A stretch of DNA of 64,000 nucleotides from an uncultured Steroidobacter sp. (GTDB taxonomy: Bacteria > Pseudomonadota > Gammaproteobacteria > Steroidobacterales > Steroidobacteraceae). Below are positions 8,915-16,357 of this stretch, piece after piece. The notes under the pieces are model-generated. The model was given only the letters and a program-made list of their open reading frames with translations. It ran no database searches and was not told where the DNA came from. Within the stretch, counting starts at the first letter, position 1. Every line of letters starts with the position of its first letter. Location of the stretch: the NCBI GenBank assembly GCA_946478975.1, contig CAMLEO010000001.1, positions 1 through 64,000 on the forward strand, given 5' to 3'. A program made the position numbers and the translations under genes.

Positions 8915-9615
8915 TCCCGCAGGACCCGAATATCACCAAAGTTGAATTGATCGCGCGGGCGCTCGGCCCAATGCGTGAGCAGGTGGTGTTCGTCGGCGGC
9001 TGCGCTGTGGGATTGTTGATAACGGACGCGGCTGCATCGCCGGTGCGTGTGACTTTCGATGTGGATCTGGTCGCTTCTGTGTCGGCGCTTGCTGGTTATC
9101 ACGGGATGGAAAAAGAGCTCGCGCGCCTGGGATTCAAGCGCGATCTATCTCCTGACGCTCCGATCTGTCGATGGCGTTACCGCGAGCTCGAAGTGGATCT
9201 GATGCCCGCGGATCCGAACATTCTTGGATTCTCCAATCGCTGGTATCCGCTCGCACTGACCAGCGCGATCGACTTTCGCCTGCCGAGCGGAAGCGACATT
9301 CGCCTCGTTACCGCGCCGGTGTTTATTGGAACGAAGTTCGAGGCCTACGCGAGCCGTGGAGGTGGTGATCTGCTTGCGAGCCACGACTTGGAAGATGTCA
9401 TCAACGTCGTCGATGGCCGCCCGACTATGTTGGAGGAAATCGCTGCTGCTCCCGCAGAGCTGCAAATCTATCTGCAACAGCAGTGTGCACAGCTGCTCGC
9501 CGAACCGCATTTCGCCGACTATCTTCCTGGGCTGATCGCGCCCGGCGAGGACTTGGCGGAGCGGGCGCAAATTGTGGCAGAGAGACTCGAAGCCATCGCG
9601 CGTATCCGCCATTAG
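8911..9615 (+). CDS. AbiEii-like nucleotidyltransferase, putative toxin
   Basis: A 234-aa protein of the minimal/AbiEii-type nucleotidyltransferase group. Motif order fits the fold: Gly-Gly in VFVGGCA (about residues 29-35), then D-V-D in TFDVDLV (about 49-55) as the metal-binding pair, and a third acidic residue in LEVDLMP (about 90-96). Near the C-terminal third, K-F-E-A-Y-x-S-R-G-G-G-D...D-L-E-D-V resembles the AbiEii lysine/acidic segment that helps bind the nucleotide. Starts with GTG overlapping the stop of the winged-helix gene by four bases. AbiEii-family enzymes act as toxins by transferring nucleotides to RNA (MenT-type to tRNA). Toxicity here is inferred; a metabolic or resistance nucleotidyltransferase is an alternative. 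Confidence 0.65.
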   Translation: MIPQDPNITKVELIARALGPMREQVVFVGGCAVGLLITDAAASPVRVTFDVDLVASVSALAGYHGMEKELARLGFKRDLSPDAPICRWRYRELEVDLMPADPNILGFSNRWYPLALTSAIDFRLPSGSDIRLVTAPVFIGTKFEAYASRGGGDLLASHDLEDVINVVDGRPTMLEEIAAAPAELQIYLQQQCAQLLAEPHFADYLPGLIAPGEDLAERAQIVAERLEAIARIRH

Positions 9616-9621
9616 CATTGA

Positions 9622-11100
9622 TCAGCGAAGCAGGCCGGCGACGTCTCGGATGGCGTGGATGTCCAGCGTTCGGGCGAGGGTGGAGGCGATGGTGTCGAGG
9701 GAGCGGTCGATGCGATGTGAGTAATCTTCGCCGAAGGAGGTGGCGCCGAGGGAGGTGAGGAAGGCCTGGCGGAACGCGGTGTCGTTGAAGAGGCCGTGGA
9801 TGTGGCAGCCGCTGATGCGGCCGTCGGCGGAGCGGGCGCCGTCGGTGATGCCGTTGTCGAAGCGGATCATGGGGCGGGCGGTGGCGGGGCCGGTGGAGAT
9901 GCCGAGGTGCATTTCGTAGCCGCTGATCTTTGCTTCGGTGGCTGTATCGATGCCGGTGACGTAGCGCAGTTGTTTGTCGGAAGTCATCGTGGTCGTGATA
10001 TCGAGCAGCCCGAGGCCGCGAGCGGACTCCTGGTGGCCTTCGATCCGCTGCGGATCGAGTACGACCTGGCCGAGCATTTGATAGCCGGCGCAGATGCCGA
10101 GCACGCGGCCGCCGCGGCGGACGTGAGCGAGCAGGTCGATATCCCAGCCTTGCGTGCGGAAGAACTCCAGGTCGGCAATGGTTGCTTTGCTTCCGGGAAG
10201 CACGATGAGATCCGCGTCCAGCGGCAATGGCTGTCCGGAATGAACGAACAGCAGCTCGACGGCAGGCTCCAGGCGCAGGGCGTCGAAGTCGTCGAAGTTG
10301 GCGATGTGAGGCAAGCGGGGGACGACGATCCGCAGACGTTTGGAAGAAGTCGACGATGAATCAGCGCCGCGAGGCTGATCCAACTGCATCGCATCCTCCG
10401 CCGGCAGTGCCGTTGCATCATGCAGCCAAGGCACAACGCCCAGTCTCGGCCAGCCACTGCGCGCTTCGATGGTCCGCAAACCCTCTTCAAACAACCCGGC
10501 ATCGCCACGAAATTTATTGATGATGAAGCCGCGAATGCGCGCACGATCGGCTTGATCCAAAACCGCATGAGCACCGACCAGCGACGCGATCACGTGGCCG
10601 CGGTCGATATCGCCAATCAAAACCACCGGTAAGTTGGCCGCGTGAGCGAACCCCATGTTGGCAATGTCATGGGCGCGGAGATTGGTCTCGGCCGGGCTGC
10701 CTGCGCCCTCGACGATCACCAGGTCCGCCTCGCGCTGCAGCCGCTGGAAACATTCCAGCGCTGTTTGTAGCAACTCACGCTTGGATCGCCCATGCGCATT
10801 CGCCTGCATGACGCCCACTCGCTGCCCGCGAACGATCAGCTGTGCGCCGATATCACTTTGCGGCTTCAGCAGCACAGGATTCATATCGACAGTCGGAGGC
10901 GTGCGGCATGCAATCGCCTGCAGCGCCGTCGAGCGGCCGATCTCGCCGCCATCCGCCGTGACCGCCGCATTGTTCGACATATTTTGCGGTTTGAACGGCC
11001 GCACCGTGAGGCCGCGATTCGCGAACAAACGGCACAGGCCGGCAACCAGCAAGGACTTGCCGACATCGGAGCCGCAGCCTTGAATCATGATCGCAGGCAC
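9622..11100 (-). CDS. cobQ: Cobyric acid synthase CobQ/CbiP
   Basis: Glutamine-dependent amidation of adenosylcobyrinic acid a,c-diamide at positions b, d, e and g to give adenosylcobyric acid. Length is 492 aa, normal for the family. The N-terminal ATPase-like synthetase half has the modified P-loop GCGSDVGKS and PFKPQNMSNN. The C-terminal glutamine amidotransferase half has the class I triad region around LGICAGYQMLG (nucleophile Cys) and HIHGLF. It is the last gene of the riboswitch-led btuB operon, starting 19 bases after the cbiB stop. Convergent with the nucleotidyltransferase gene. Confidence 0.96.
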   Translation of the reverse strand: MPAIMIQGCGSDVGKSLLVAGLCRLFANRGLTVRPFKPQNMSNNAAVTADGGEIGRSTALQAIACRTPPTVDMNPVLLKPQSDIGAQLIVRGQRVGVMQANAHGRSKRELLQTALECFQRLQREADLVIVEGAGSPAETNLRAHDIANMGFAHAANLPVVLIGDIDRGHVIASLVGAHAVLDQADRARIRGFIINKFRGDAGLFEEGLRTIEARSGWPRLGVVPWLHDATALPAEDAMQLDQPRGADSSSTSSKRLRIVVPRLPHIANFDDFDALRLEPAVELLFVHSGQPLPLDADLIVLPGSKATIADLEFFRTQGWDIDLLAHVRRGGRVLGICAGYQMLGQVVLDPQRIEGHQESARGLGLLDITTTMTSDKQLRYVTGIDTATEAKISGYEMHLGISTGPATARPMIRFDNGITDGARSADGRISGCHIHGLFNDTAFRQAFLTSLGATSFGEDYSHRIDRSLDTIASTLARTLDIHAIRDVAGLLR

Positions 11101-11119
11101 CGGAATCCTCCTGGTCTTG

Positions 11120-12061
11120 CTAGCGAGCCATCAGCGGGAACGGCAGCAACGCGGCGAGCAGCCAAAGCTTGCCGCACGCGAAAACATATAACTGCAACCC
11201 GCGCGACAGATCATTGGCGCCCGGCGGCAGGCCGTTTCCAAAAACCGGCCGTTCATGCAGCACGCCGTCATAAGTCGCTGGCCCGCCCAAGCAAACATGC
11301 AAGGCACCGGCCATCGCAGCTTCCGGCCAGCCTGCATTGGGCGACGCATGTTTGGACGCATCCCGGAACATCACCCACATTCCAGAACGAGTCGCCAGCA
11401 TGAAGCCGGCGAGGCGCGCAGGAATCAAATTGACCAGATCGTCCGCGCGCGCCGCCGCCCAACCAAACATTCGCCAGCGCGGCTCGCGATGCCCGATGAG
11501 ACTGTCGGCCGTATTCAGCGCCTTGTAAGCAAACAAACCGGGCAGGCCGCCGACGAACAACCCGAACGCCGGCGCGACCACGCCATCATTGAAGCTTTCC
11601 GCAAGACTTTCCAGCGCGGCGCCGGCCACCTCGGACTCGTTCAGCTCGGCAGTGTCCCGGCCGACGATTTTCGCAACCGCTGCCCGCGCACTCGCCAGAT
11701 CGCCGCTCGAAAGGGGCCGCAGCACGTCGCGAACATGAGTAAACAAACTGTGCTGCGCGAGACCGGTGGTTGCAATGAGAACAAGGAGCAAACCGCCAAA
11801 CTGAACGCGGTTCAGCAAACTCTGCAATATATAACCCACCAGCGCCGCGCCACCCGCAACCAGCAGCACCGTCAGAACGCCCAACCAACGACGCGCAACG
11901 TCGCTGCGATCCGCAGTGTTCCAGCGCCGCTCCAGGCTGTCGATCATGTAACCCATCCAAACGACCGGATGGCGAATGTGACGATACACCGCTTGCGGAT
12001 ACCCCACGCAGCCTTCCACGACCAGCGCGGCAAACGGCATCCACCACGGCTCAATCCACAT
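11120..12061 (-). CDS. cbiB: Adenosylcobinamide-phosphate synthase CbiB
   Basis: Integral membrane enzyme that condenses adenosylcobyric acid with (R)-1-amino-2-propanol phosphate (supplied by CobD) to form adenosylcobinamide phosphate. 313 aa with the family N-terminus (G-Y-P...H-P-V-V-W-M-G) and conserved E-S-F-N-D-G-V-V-A-P plus several hydrophobic segments. The ATG at 12061 is preferred over one at 12142, because it leaves an 11-base gap after btuD whereas the longer form would overlap btuD by 70 bases with no family similarity. Between btuD and cobQ in the cobalamin operon. Also called CobD in some nomenclatures. Confidence 0.93.
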   Translation of the reverse strand: MWIEPWWMPFAALVVEGCVGYPQAVYRHIRHPVVWMGYMIDSLERRWNTADRSDVARRWLGVLTVLLVAGGAALVGYILQSLLNRVQFGGLLLVLIATTGLAQHSLFTHVRDVLRPLSSGDLASARAAVAKIVGRDTAELNESEVAGAALESLAESFNDGVVAPAFGLFVGGLPGLFAYKALNTADSLIGHREPRWRMFGWAAARADDLVNLIPARLAGFMLATRSGMWVMFRDASKHASPNAGWPEAAMAGALHVCLGGPATYDGVLHERPVFGNGLPPGANDLSRGLQLYVFACGKLWLLAALLPFPLMAR

Positions 12062-12072
12062 GCGAGCTCGAA

Positions 12073-12870
12073 TCAGGCGGCCGGCGTGCGCCCGTGAATC
12101 GCGATCGTCGGCGGCGTAACGCCGCTGGGATCGTTCAGCCACTGCGCTTCAATCTCATAGACATCGCGCAGGACCGCGGGCGTAAGTGCCTCTCTCGGCG
12201 GCCCGTCCGCAACGACGCGTCCTTGATTCAGGATCACCACGCGATCGGCGATGCGCGCCGCAAGTGTCAAATCATGAATCGTCAGCGCGACGCCGCCGCC
12301 TCGATCCGCCACCGAACGCAACAGCTCGGCCGCTTCGAACTGATGCGAAGGGTCCAGCCCGGTGAACGGCTCGTCCGCGAGAATCCAATCCGACTCGCCG
12401 GCAAGCACGCGTGCAAGCAGCACACGAGCGCGCTCGCCGCCGGACAGCGTCGTCACAACGCGCTGCGCCCACTGCGTCACCTGAGTTCGCTCCATCGCAC
12501 GCACGATCGCCTCACGGTCCTGCACATCGCTGACGAGGCCGTGAAATGGAATGCGGCCGAGGCTCACGAGGGTTTCAACATCGACCGACCATGCAATCTC
12601 CGGCGTCTGCGGCAGGAAAGCGATGCGACGCGCTCGCTGCGGGGCTGGAATCGAATGTAACGAAACGCCGTCCAGCTCGATCGTGCCCCGGGCAGGAGCA
12701 AGCAGACTGGCGACGCACGACAATAGCGTGGACTTGCCGGCGCCATTCGGGCCGAGCACGGCGGTGATCGATCCCGACTGCAGCTGCAGATCGATGGCAT
12801 CGAGCACGACGCGACTGCCGCGTCGAAACTGCAGGTCACGAATCGTGAGAGTGCTGCTGGTGCGGGTCAT
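12073..12870 (-). CDS. btuD: Cobalamin ABC transporter ATPase BtuD
   Basis: Cytoplasmic ATPase of the vitamin B12/iron-chelate type importer, 265 aa. Walker A is GPNGAGKST, the Q-loop is in FLPQTP, the ABC signature is LSGGE, Walker B is WILADEPFTGLDP, and the H-loop is in TIHDLTLAAR. The start overlaps the btuC stop by four bases (ATGA), and the gene sits in btuF-btuC-btuD order, which supports cobalamin rather than siderophore specificity. Under the cobalamin riboswitch at 18415-18605 by operon membership. Confidence 0.93.
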   Translation of the reverse strand: MTRTSSTLTIRDLQFRRGSRVVLDAIDLQLQSGSITAVLGPNGAGKSTLLSCVASLLAPARGTIELDGVSLHSIPAPQRARRIAFLPQTPEIAWSVDVETLVSLGRIPFHGLVSDVQDREAIVRAMERTQVTQWAQRVVTTLSGGERARVLLARVLAGESDWILADEPFTGLDPSHQFEAAELLRSVADRGGGVALTIHDLTLAARIADRVVILNQGRVVADGPPREALTPAVLRDVYEIEAQWLNDPSGVTPPTIAIHGRTPAA

Positions 12871-13844
12871 GTGAGCTTGCGACGCATGGAATGCAACAGC
12901 ACGAAAAAGAACGGCGCGCCGACCAGTGACATCACGACGCCGAGCTCCAGCTCCGATCCGCCCGGCAACAGCCGCACGAGAATATCGCCGGCGAGCACCA
13001 GTGCCGCGCCACCAATCGCGCTCGGAATGAGCAACGCGCCAGGGCGCGACCCAACCAGCGGGCGCATGAGATGTGGAACGATCAAGCCGACGAAGCCAAT
13101 CACGCCGGTGACAGCGGTGCTGCCGCCAACGATCAACCCGATGCCAATCGCCAGCTGCCACTGCGCGCGATTCAAATCGATGCCGAGCGAGCGCGCACCG
13201 GTTTCGCCGAGCGTCAAGGCATCGAGCGGCCGACGACAGCCGAGCACGGCGATGCAGCCGACGATGATCAGCGGCGCCGCGATCGTGAGCTCATCGAAGC
13301 TGCGGTCGGTGAGACCGCCGAGCATCCAGCGCACGATTTCTCCCGCCGCCCAGGGGCTCGGCGAAAGAGACAATGCCAGCGAGATGCCGGCAATCGCCAG
13401 CGCGCTGAGAATGATGCCGGACAAGACCAGCGTCAGCGCGCTGGCGGTGCGGCCGGACAAAACAAACAAAACCATCATGCCCGTCATGCCGCCGAGCACG
13501 CCGCAGATCGGCAGCACCCAAGGATGCAGGCCGGCGATGTTGAAGAAGATGCTGAGCACCGCGCCCAATGCCGACATCGCGGAGATGCCGAGCGTGCCCG
13601 GCTCGGCAAGCGCATTTCGCAAGTAGCCTTGCATCGCTGCTCCCGCAATTCCGAGCGATGCACCGACCAACACGCCGAGGATGGCACGAGGGAGCCGCAG
13701 CTCGACGAGAATGGCGCGACTGACGGCGTCTTGTGCCGACCATACATCCCACGTGATTGTCACGCGTCCGACCGCGATCGACAGCACAAACAAAACGCCG
13801 ACCAGGAGCATCAGTGCCGGTATTGCCCAGCGACGAGCCGTCAT
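12867..13844 (-). CDS. btuC: Cobalamin ABC transporter permease BtuC
   Basis: FecCD/BtuC-type inner-membrane permease, 325 aa with about ten hydrophobic segments. Typical features are R-L-P-R-A-I-L-G-V-L-V-G-A-S-L near the second helix, G-A-A-M-Q-G, and the loop G-x-I-G-F-V-G-L-I-V-P-H near residue 240, which contacts the ATPase. The ATG at 13844 overlaps the btuF stop by four bases and gives the expected short cytoplasmic N-terminus; an upstream in-frame ATG would add 30 residues without similarity. Works with BtuD (downstream) and BtuF (upstream). Confidence 0.93.
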   Translation of the reverse strand: MTARRWAIPALMLLVGVLFVLSIAVGRVTITWDVWSAQDAVSRAILVELRLPRAILGVLVGASLGIAGAAMQGYLRNALAEPGTLGISAMSALGAVLSIFFNIAGLHPWVLPICGVLGGMTGMMVLFVLSGRTASALTLVLSGIILSALAIAGISLALSLSPSPWAAGEIVRWMLGGLTDRSFDELTIAAPLIIVGCIAVLGCRRPLDALTLGETGARSLGIDLNRAQWQLAIGIGLIVGGSTAVTGVIGFVGLIVPHLMRPLVGSRPGALLIPSAIGGAALVLAGDILVRLLPGGSELELGVVMSLVGAPFFFVLLHSMRRKLT

Positions 13845-14704
13845 AGTGCGGCTCTCTTTTGGCGCACAGATCGAGCGTGCTCGCGCGCGTGGGCCAATGA
13901 ATTCGTGGCGTCGATCATCGTCGGGCCGGCACAAAACAACAGCCGTGCTGGAAACACTTCCTGGGTCATCTGCGATTCCAATGCGCGAAGCGCACGATGA
14001 CGCACCACCCGCTCGGCCTGCAGCGGCGAGCCTGGCGAAGTTTCACCCACCAGCAAAACATCAGGCGGCGAGGACACCAGCACTTCCAGCGGCAGCGGAC
14101 GATAGTTCTGCACGCCATAACGCGCGGCGATGTTTTGCAAGCCGGCGAGTTGCATCAATTCGCCAACGACAGTATCCGCGCCTGCTGACAATCCGCCCGG
14201 CTGATAAATCGCCGCGGTCAAGGGTTCCTCGCCGGCCGGCAGTCGCGCAGCGTCCAGCGCCTGCTCAATGCGAGCGACCATCGCTTCACCTTCGCGCTCG
14301 GCGCCGAGCAGGTGAGCGACCTGGCGAACTTGTGCCAGGCTGGCCGCGACGCTGTCAGGAACATCGAACAATTCGAAACGAATGCCGACGCGCTTCAGTG
14401 CGTTACGGGTCGCGATGGCAGAGTGACGGCTCGTGAGCACGAGATCGGGTCGGAGCGCGACCACTTCCTCGGCTGTTTCATACGTAATGGGCAAGTGCTG
14501 CGCGACTTCGGAGATCGTCGAGCGCTGTGGATCACGCGCGTAGTGGCTCAGCGCCGCGATCCGGTCATGCGAGACCAGCTCGACCAGGATGGAGTCGACG
14601 CACATATTCAACGACACGATCCGCACCGGATGCGCCGGCTGAGTTTCGGCGTGCACGCAGCCGCACGCAGCGATCAACGACAGCGATGCGAGCCAGCGGA
14701 TCAA
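13841..14704 (-). CDS. btuF: Periplasmic cobalamin-binding protein BtuF
   Basis: Cluster III substrate-binding protein that hands corrinoids to BtuCD. About 287 aa with an N-terminal signal whose end (I-A-A-C) fits a lipobox, so it may be a lipoprotein. The mature part has the two-lobe BtuF/FhuD pattern: RIVSLNMCVDSIL, then D-L-V-L-T-S near residue 100 and the long backbone helix before P-D-V-L-L-V-G-E. The start is taken as a TTG at 14704, overlapping the cobO stop by four bases (TTGA), because the neighbouring junctions use the same arrangement and the signal peptide begins there. A later start would cut into the signal peptide. Confidence 0.85.
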   Translation of the reverse strand: MIRWLASLSLIAACGCVHAETQPAHPVRIVSLNMCVDSILVELVSHDRIAALSHYARDPQRSTISEVAQHLPITYETAEEVVALRPDLVLTSRHSAIATRNALKRVGIRFELFDVPDSVAASLAQVRQVAHLLGAEREGEAMVARIEQALDAARLPAGEEPLTAAIYQPGGLSAGADTVVGELMQLAGLQNIAARYGVQNYRPLPLEVLVSSPPDVLLVGETSPGSPLQAERVVRHRALRALESQMTQEVFPARLLFCAGPTMIDATNSLAHAREHARSVRQKRAAL

Positions 14705-15330
14705 AACTCGATGCCTCGCTGCGCCTTGAAACCTTCGGTGTATGGATGTTTCACCAAGGTCATCTCCGTGACCAGGTCGGCGATTTCGATCAGCTCCGGC
14801 CGCGCGTCGCGGCCGGTAATGCAAATGTGTTTGTCGCGCGGACGGTCTTTCAAGAACGCCACTACGTCCGCGATGTTCACATAGTCGTTGCGAATGGCGA
14901 TGTTCAGCTCATCGAGCAGCACGAAATCATAGTCAGGATCGTTGATCAGCTCGCAGCTGCGTTGCCACGCTTTGGTCGCGGCTGCGATGTCGCGCTGACG
15001 ATCCTGCACGTCCCAGGTGAAGCCTTCGCCCATCACTTCGAACGTCACCAGGTCCGGGAAGCGCCGGAAGAAATGTTTCTCGCCGGTCTGCCACTTGCCC
15101 TTGATGAACTGCACGATGCCGACGCGCATGTCCCAGCCCAGCGCCCGGGCCACCATGCCAAACGCGCTGGACGATTTGCCTTTGCCGGGGCCGGTGAGAA
15201 CCAGCAGCAATCCGCCGCGCTGTTTCTTGGTCGCGCGCTCGGCGCGCCGTTCCTCTTGCACACGCTTCATTTCTTCTGCGTGCAGCCGGTCGCGTTCGGC
15301 TTCGGGGAGATTGTCGTCAGGCGGGGTCAC
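14701..15330 (-). CDS. cobO: Cob(I)yrinic acid a,c-diamide adenosyltransferase (CobO/CobA/BtuR)
   Basis: P-loop corrinoid adenosyltransferase of 209 aa that adenosylates the cobalt of corrinoid intermediates and salvaged cobinamide. Seen: P-loop TGPGKGKSSSAFG (about residues 43-55), the Q-F-I-K-G-K-W motif, DFVLLDELN (Walker B-like) and the C-terminal T-E-M-T-L-V-K-H-P-Y. The GTG at 15330 overlaps the cobD stop by four bases and leaves the charged N-terminal extension usual in this family. Second gene downstream of btuB. Functionally overlaps with the PduO-type enzyme at 7568-8131, though the folds are unrelated. Confidence 0.94.
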   Translation of the reverse strand: MTPPDDNLPEAERDRLHAEEMKRVQEERRAERATKKQRGGLLLVLTGPGKGKSSSAFGMVARALGWDMRVGIVQFIKGKWQTGEKHFFRRFPDLVTFEVMGEGFTWDVQDRQRDIAAATKAWQRSCELINDPDYDFVLLDELNIAIRNDYVNIADVVAFLKDRPRDKHICITGRDARPELIEIADLVTEMTLVKHPYTEGFKAQRGIEF

Positions 15331-16355
15331 GGTTGTTCCTTCAGCGCCCGGGCCAGTCGTTGCCAGTCGTTCCGACTGGCCGGCAGGCCAAAGCGCAGCA
15401 GCGTGGCATCGTAATCGAAGGGCCGTACGAGCACGCCATGTGAAATCAGTTGAGTGAAGCGGGCGCGAGCGTTCGCAGCTCGTGCAAGTCGATACAGCGA
15501 GGTGCCGCCCGCGATCTCCATGCCGCCGCTGACCAGCAGCTGATCCACTCGGTTCGCGGCTTTGCTCAGTCGATCTCGCGTGCGTTGCGCCCAATCGTTA
15601 TCCGCATAAGCGGCGAGGCCGGCGCGAAGAGCATCCACAGACACCGGCCAGTCGCCGAGCAGTTGTCGCAGCCGGGCGGCGATGGCCGGCGAGGCAATCA
15701 CAAAACCGAGACGAACACCGGCGAGACCATAGAACTTTCCAAACGAGCGCAGCACGATCGTGCGAGGCGCGGCGTCGCTGCCCGCGATGTCGCTGACGCA
15801 GTGCTGTGGTTCCAAATCTCCGAATGCTTCGTCGACGATCAACGCACCGACGTTCTGATGCAGCGACAGCAGCTGTTGTTTCGAAAGCAGGCGCCCGTTC
15901 GGATTGTTTGGATTCACCACGGTCATCGCGATATTCGCCGCTGCGTTCGCGAGCAGTTCTGAATCGGCAACCGTGCGAACTTCAGTACCCGCGCGTTGCC
16001 ACGCGTCCGCATGCGATCCGTAAGTCGGGCCGGCGATCACCGCGCCCGGCAATTTCAAAACATAGGGCAACAGTCGCAGAACATTCTCTGTGCCACCGGT
16101 GGCCACAACTCGCGCAGGATCGGCGACGTTGAACGCCGCAGCGGCGATCGCTTCGAGTCGCGCCAGCTCGGTCGGCTCGGGCAAGCGATTGCGCTCGCGG
16201 GCCGAGGCCCGCGGCGCTGGGTAGGAATGAGGATTGATCCCGGTAGAGAGATCGATCCACGGTTGCGGCACATCAGGAAACAGCGAACGCGCGACACACA
16301 GCCGACCGCCGTGATGAGCGAAACGACCGGCCGCGATGTCGGCGCCGCTGTTCAT
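15327..16355 (-). CDS. cobD: L-threonine-O-3-phosphate decarboxylase (CobD/CobC type)
   Basis: PLP enzyme of fold type I, 342 aa, related to histidinol-phosphate aminotransferase. Makes (R)-1-amino-2-propanol phosphate, the linker used by CbiB. Seen: F-A-H-H-G-G at the N-terminus, D-L-S-T-G-I-N-P, the P-N-N-P-N-G motif, VDEAFGD for the PLP-pyridine Asp, and the Schiff-base lysine in SFGKFYGLAG. The ATG at 16355 is two bases after the btuB stop. Named CobC in Pseudomonas nomenclature and CobD in Salmonella; not to be confused with the phosphatase gene at 20845. Confidence 0.92.
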   Translation of the reverse strand: MNSGADIAAGRFAHHGGRLCVARSLFPDVPQPWIDLSTGINPHSYPAPRASARERNRLPEPTELARLEAIAAAAFNVADPARVVATGGTENVLRLLPYVLKLPGAVIAGPTYGSHADAWQRAGTEVRTVADSELLANAAANIAMTVVNPNNPNGRLLSKQQLLSLHQNVGALIVDEAFGDLEPQHCVSDIAGSDAAPRTIVLRSFGKFYGLAGVRLGFVIASPAIAARLRQLLGDWPVSVDALRAGLAAYADNDWAQRTRDRLSKAANRVDQLLVSGGMEIAGGTSLYRLARAANARARFTQLISHGVLVRPFDYDATLLRFGLPASRNDWQRLARALKEQP

Positions 16356-16357
16356 GG

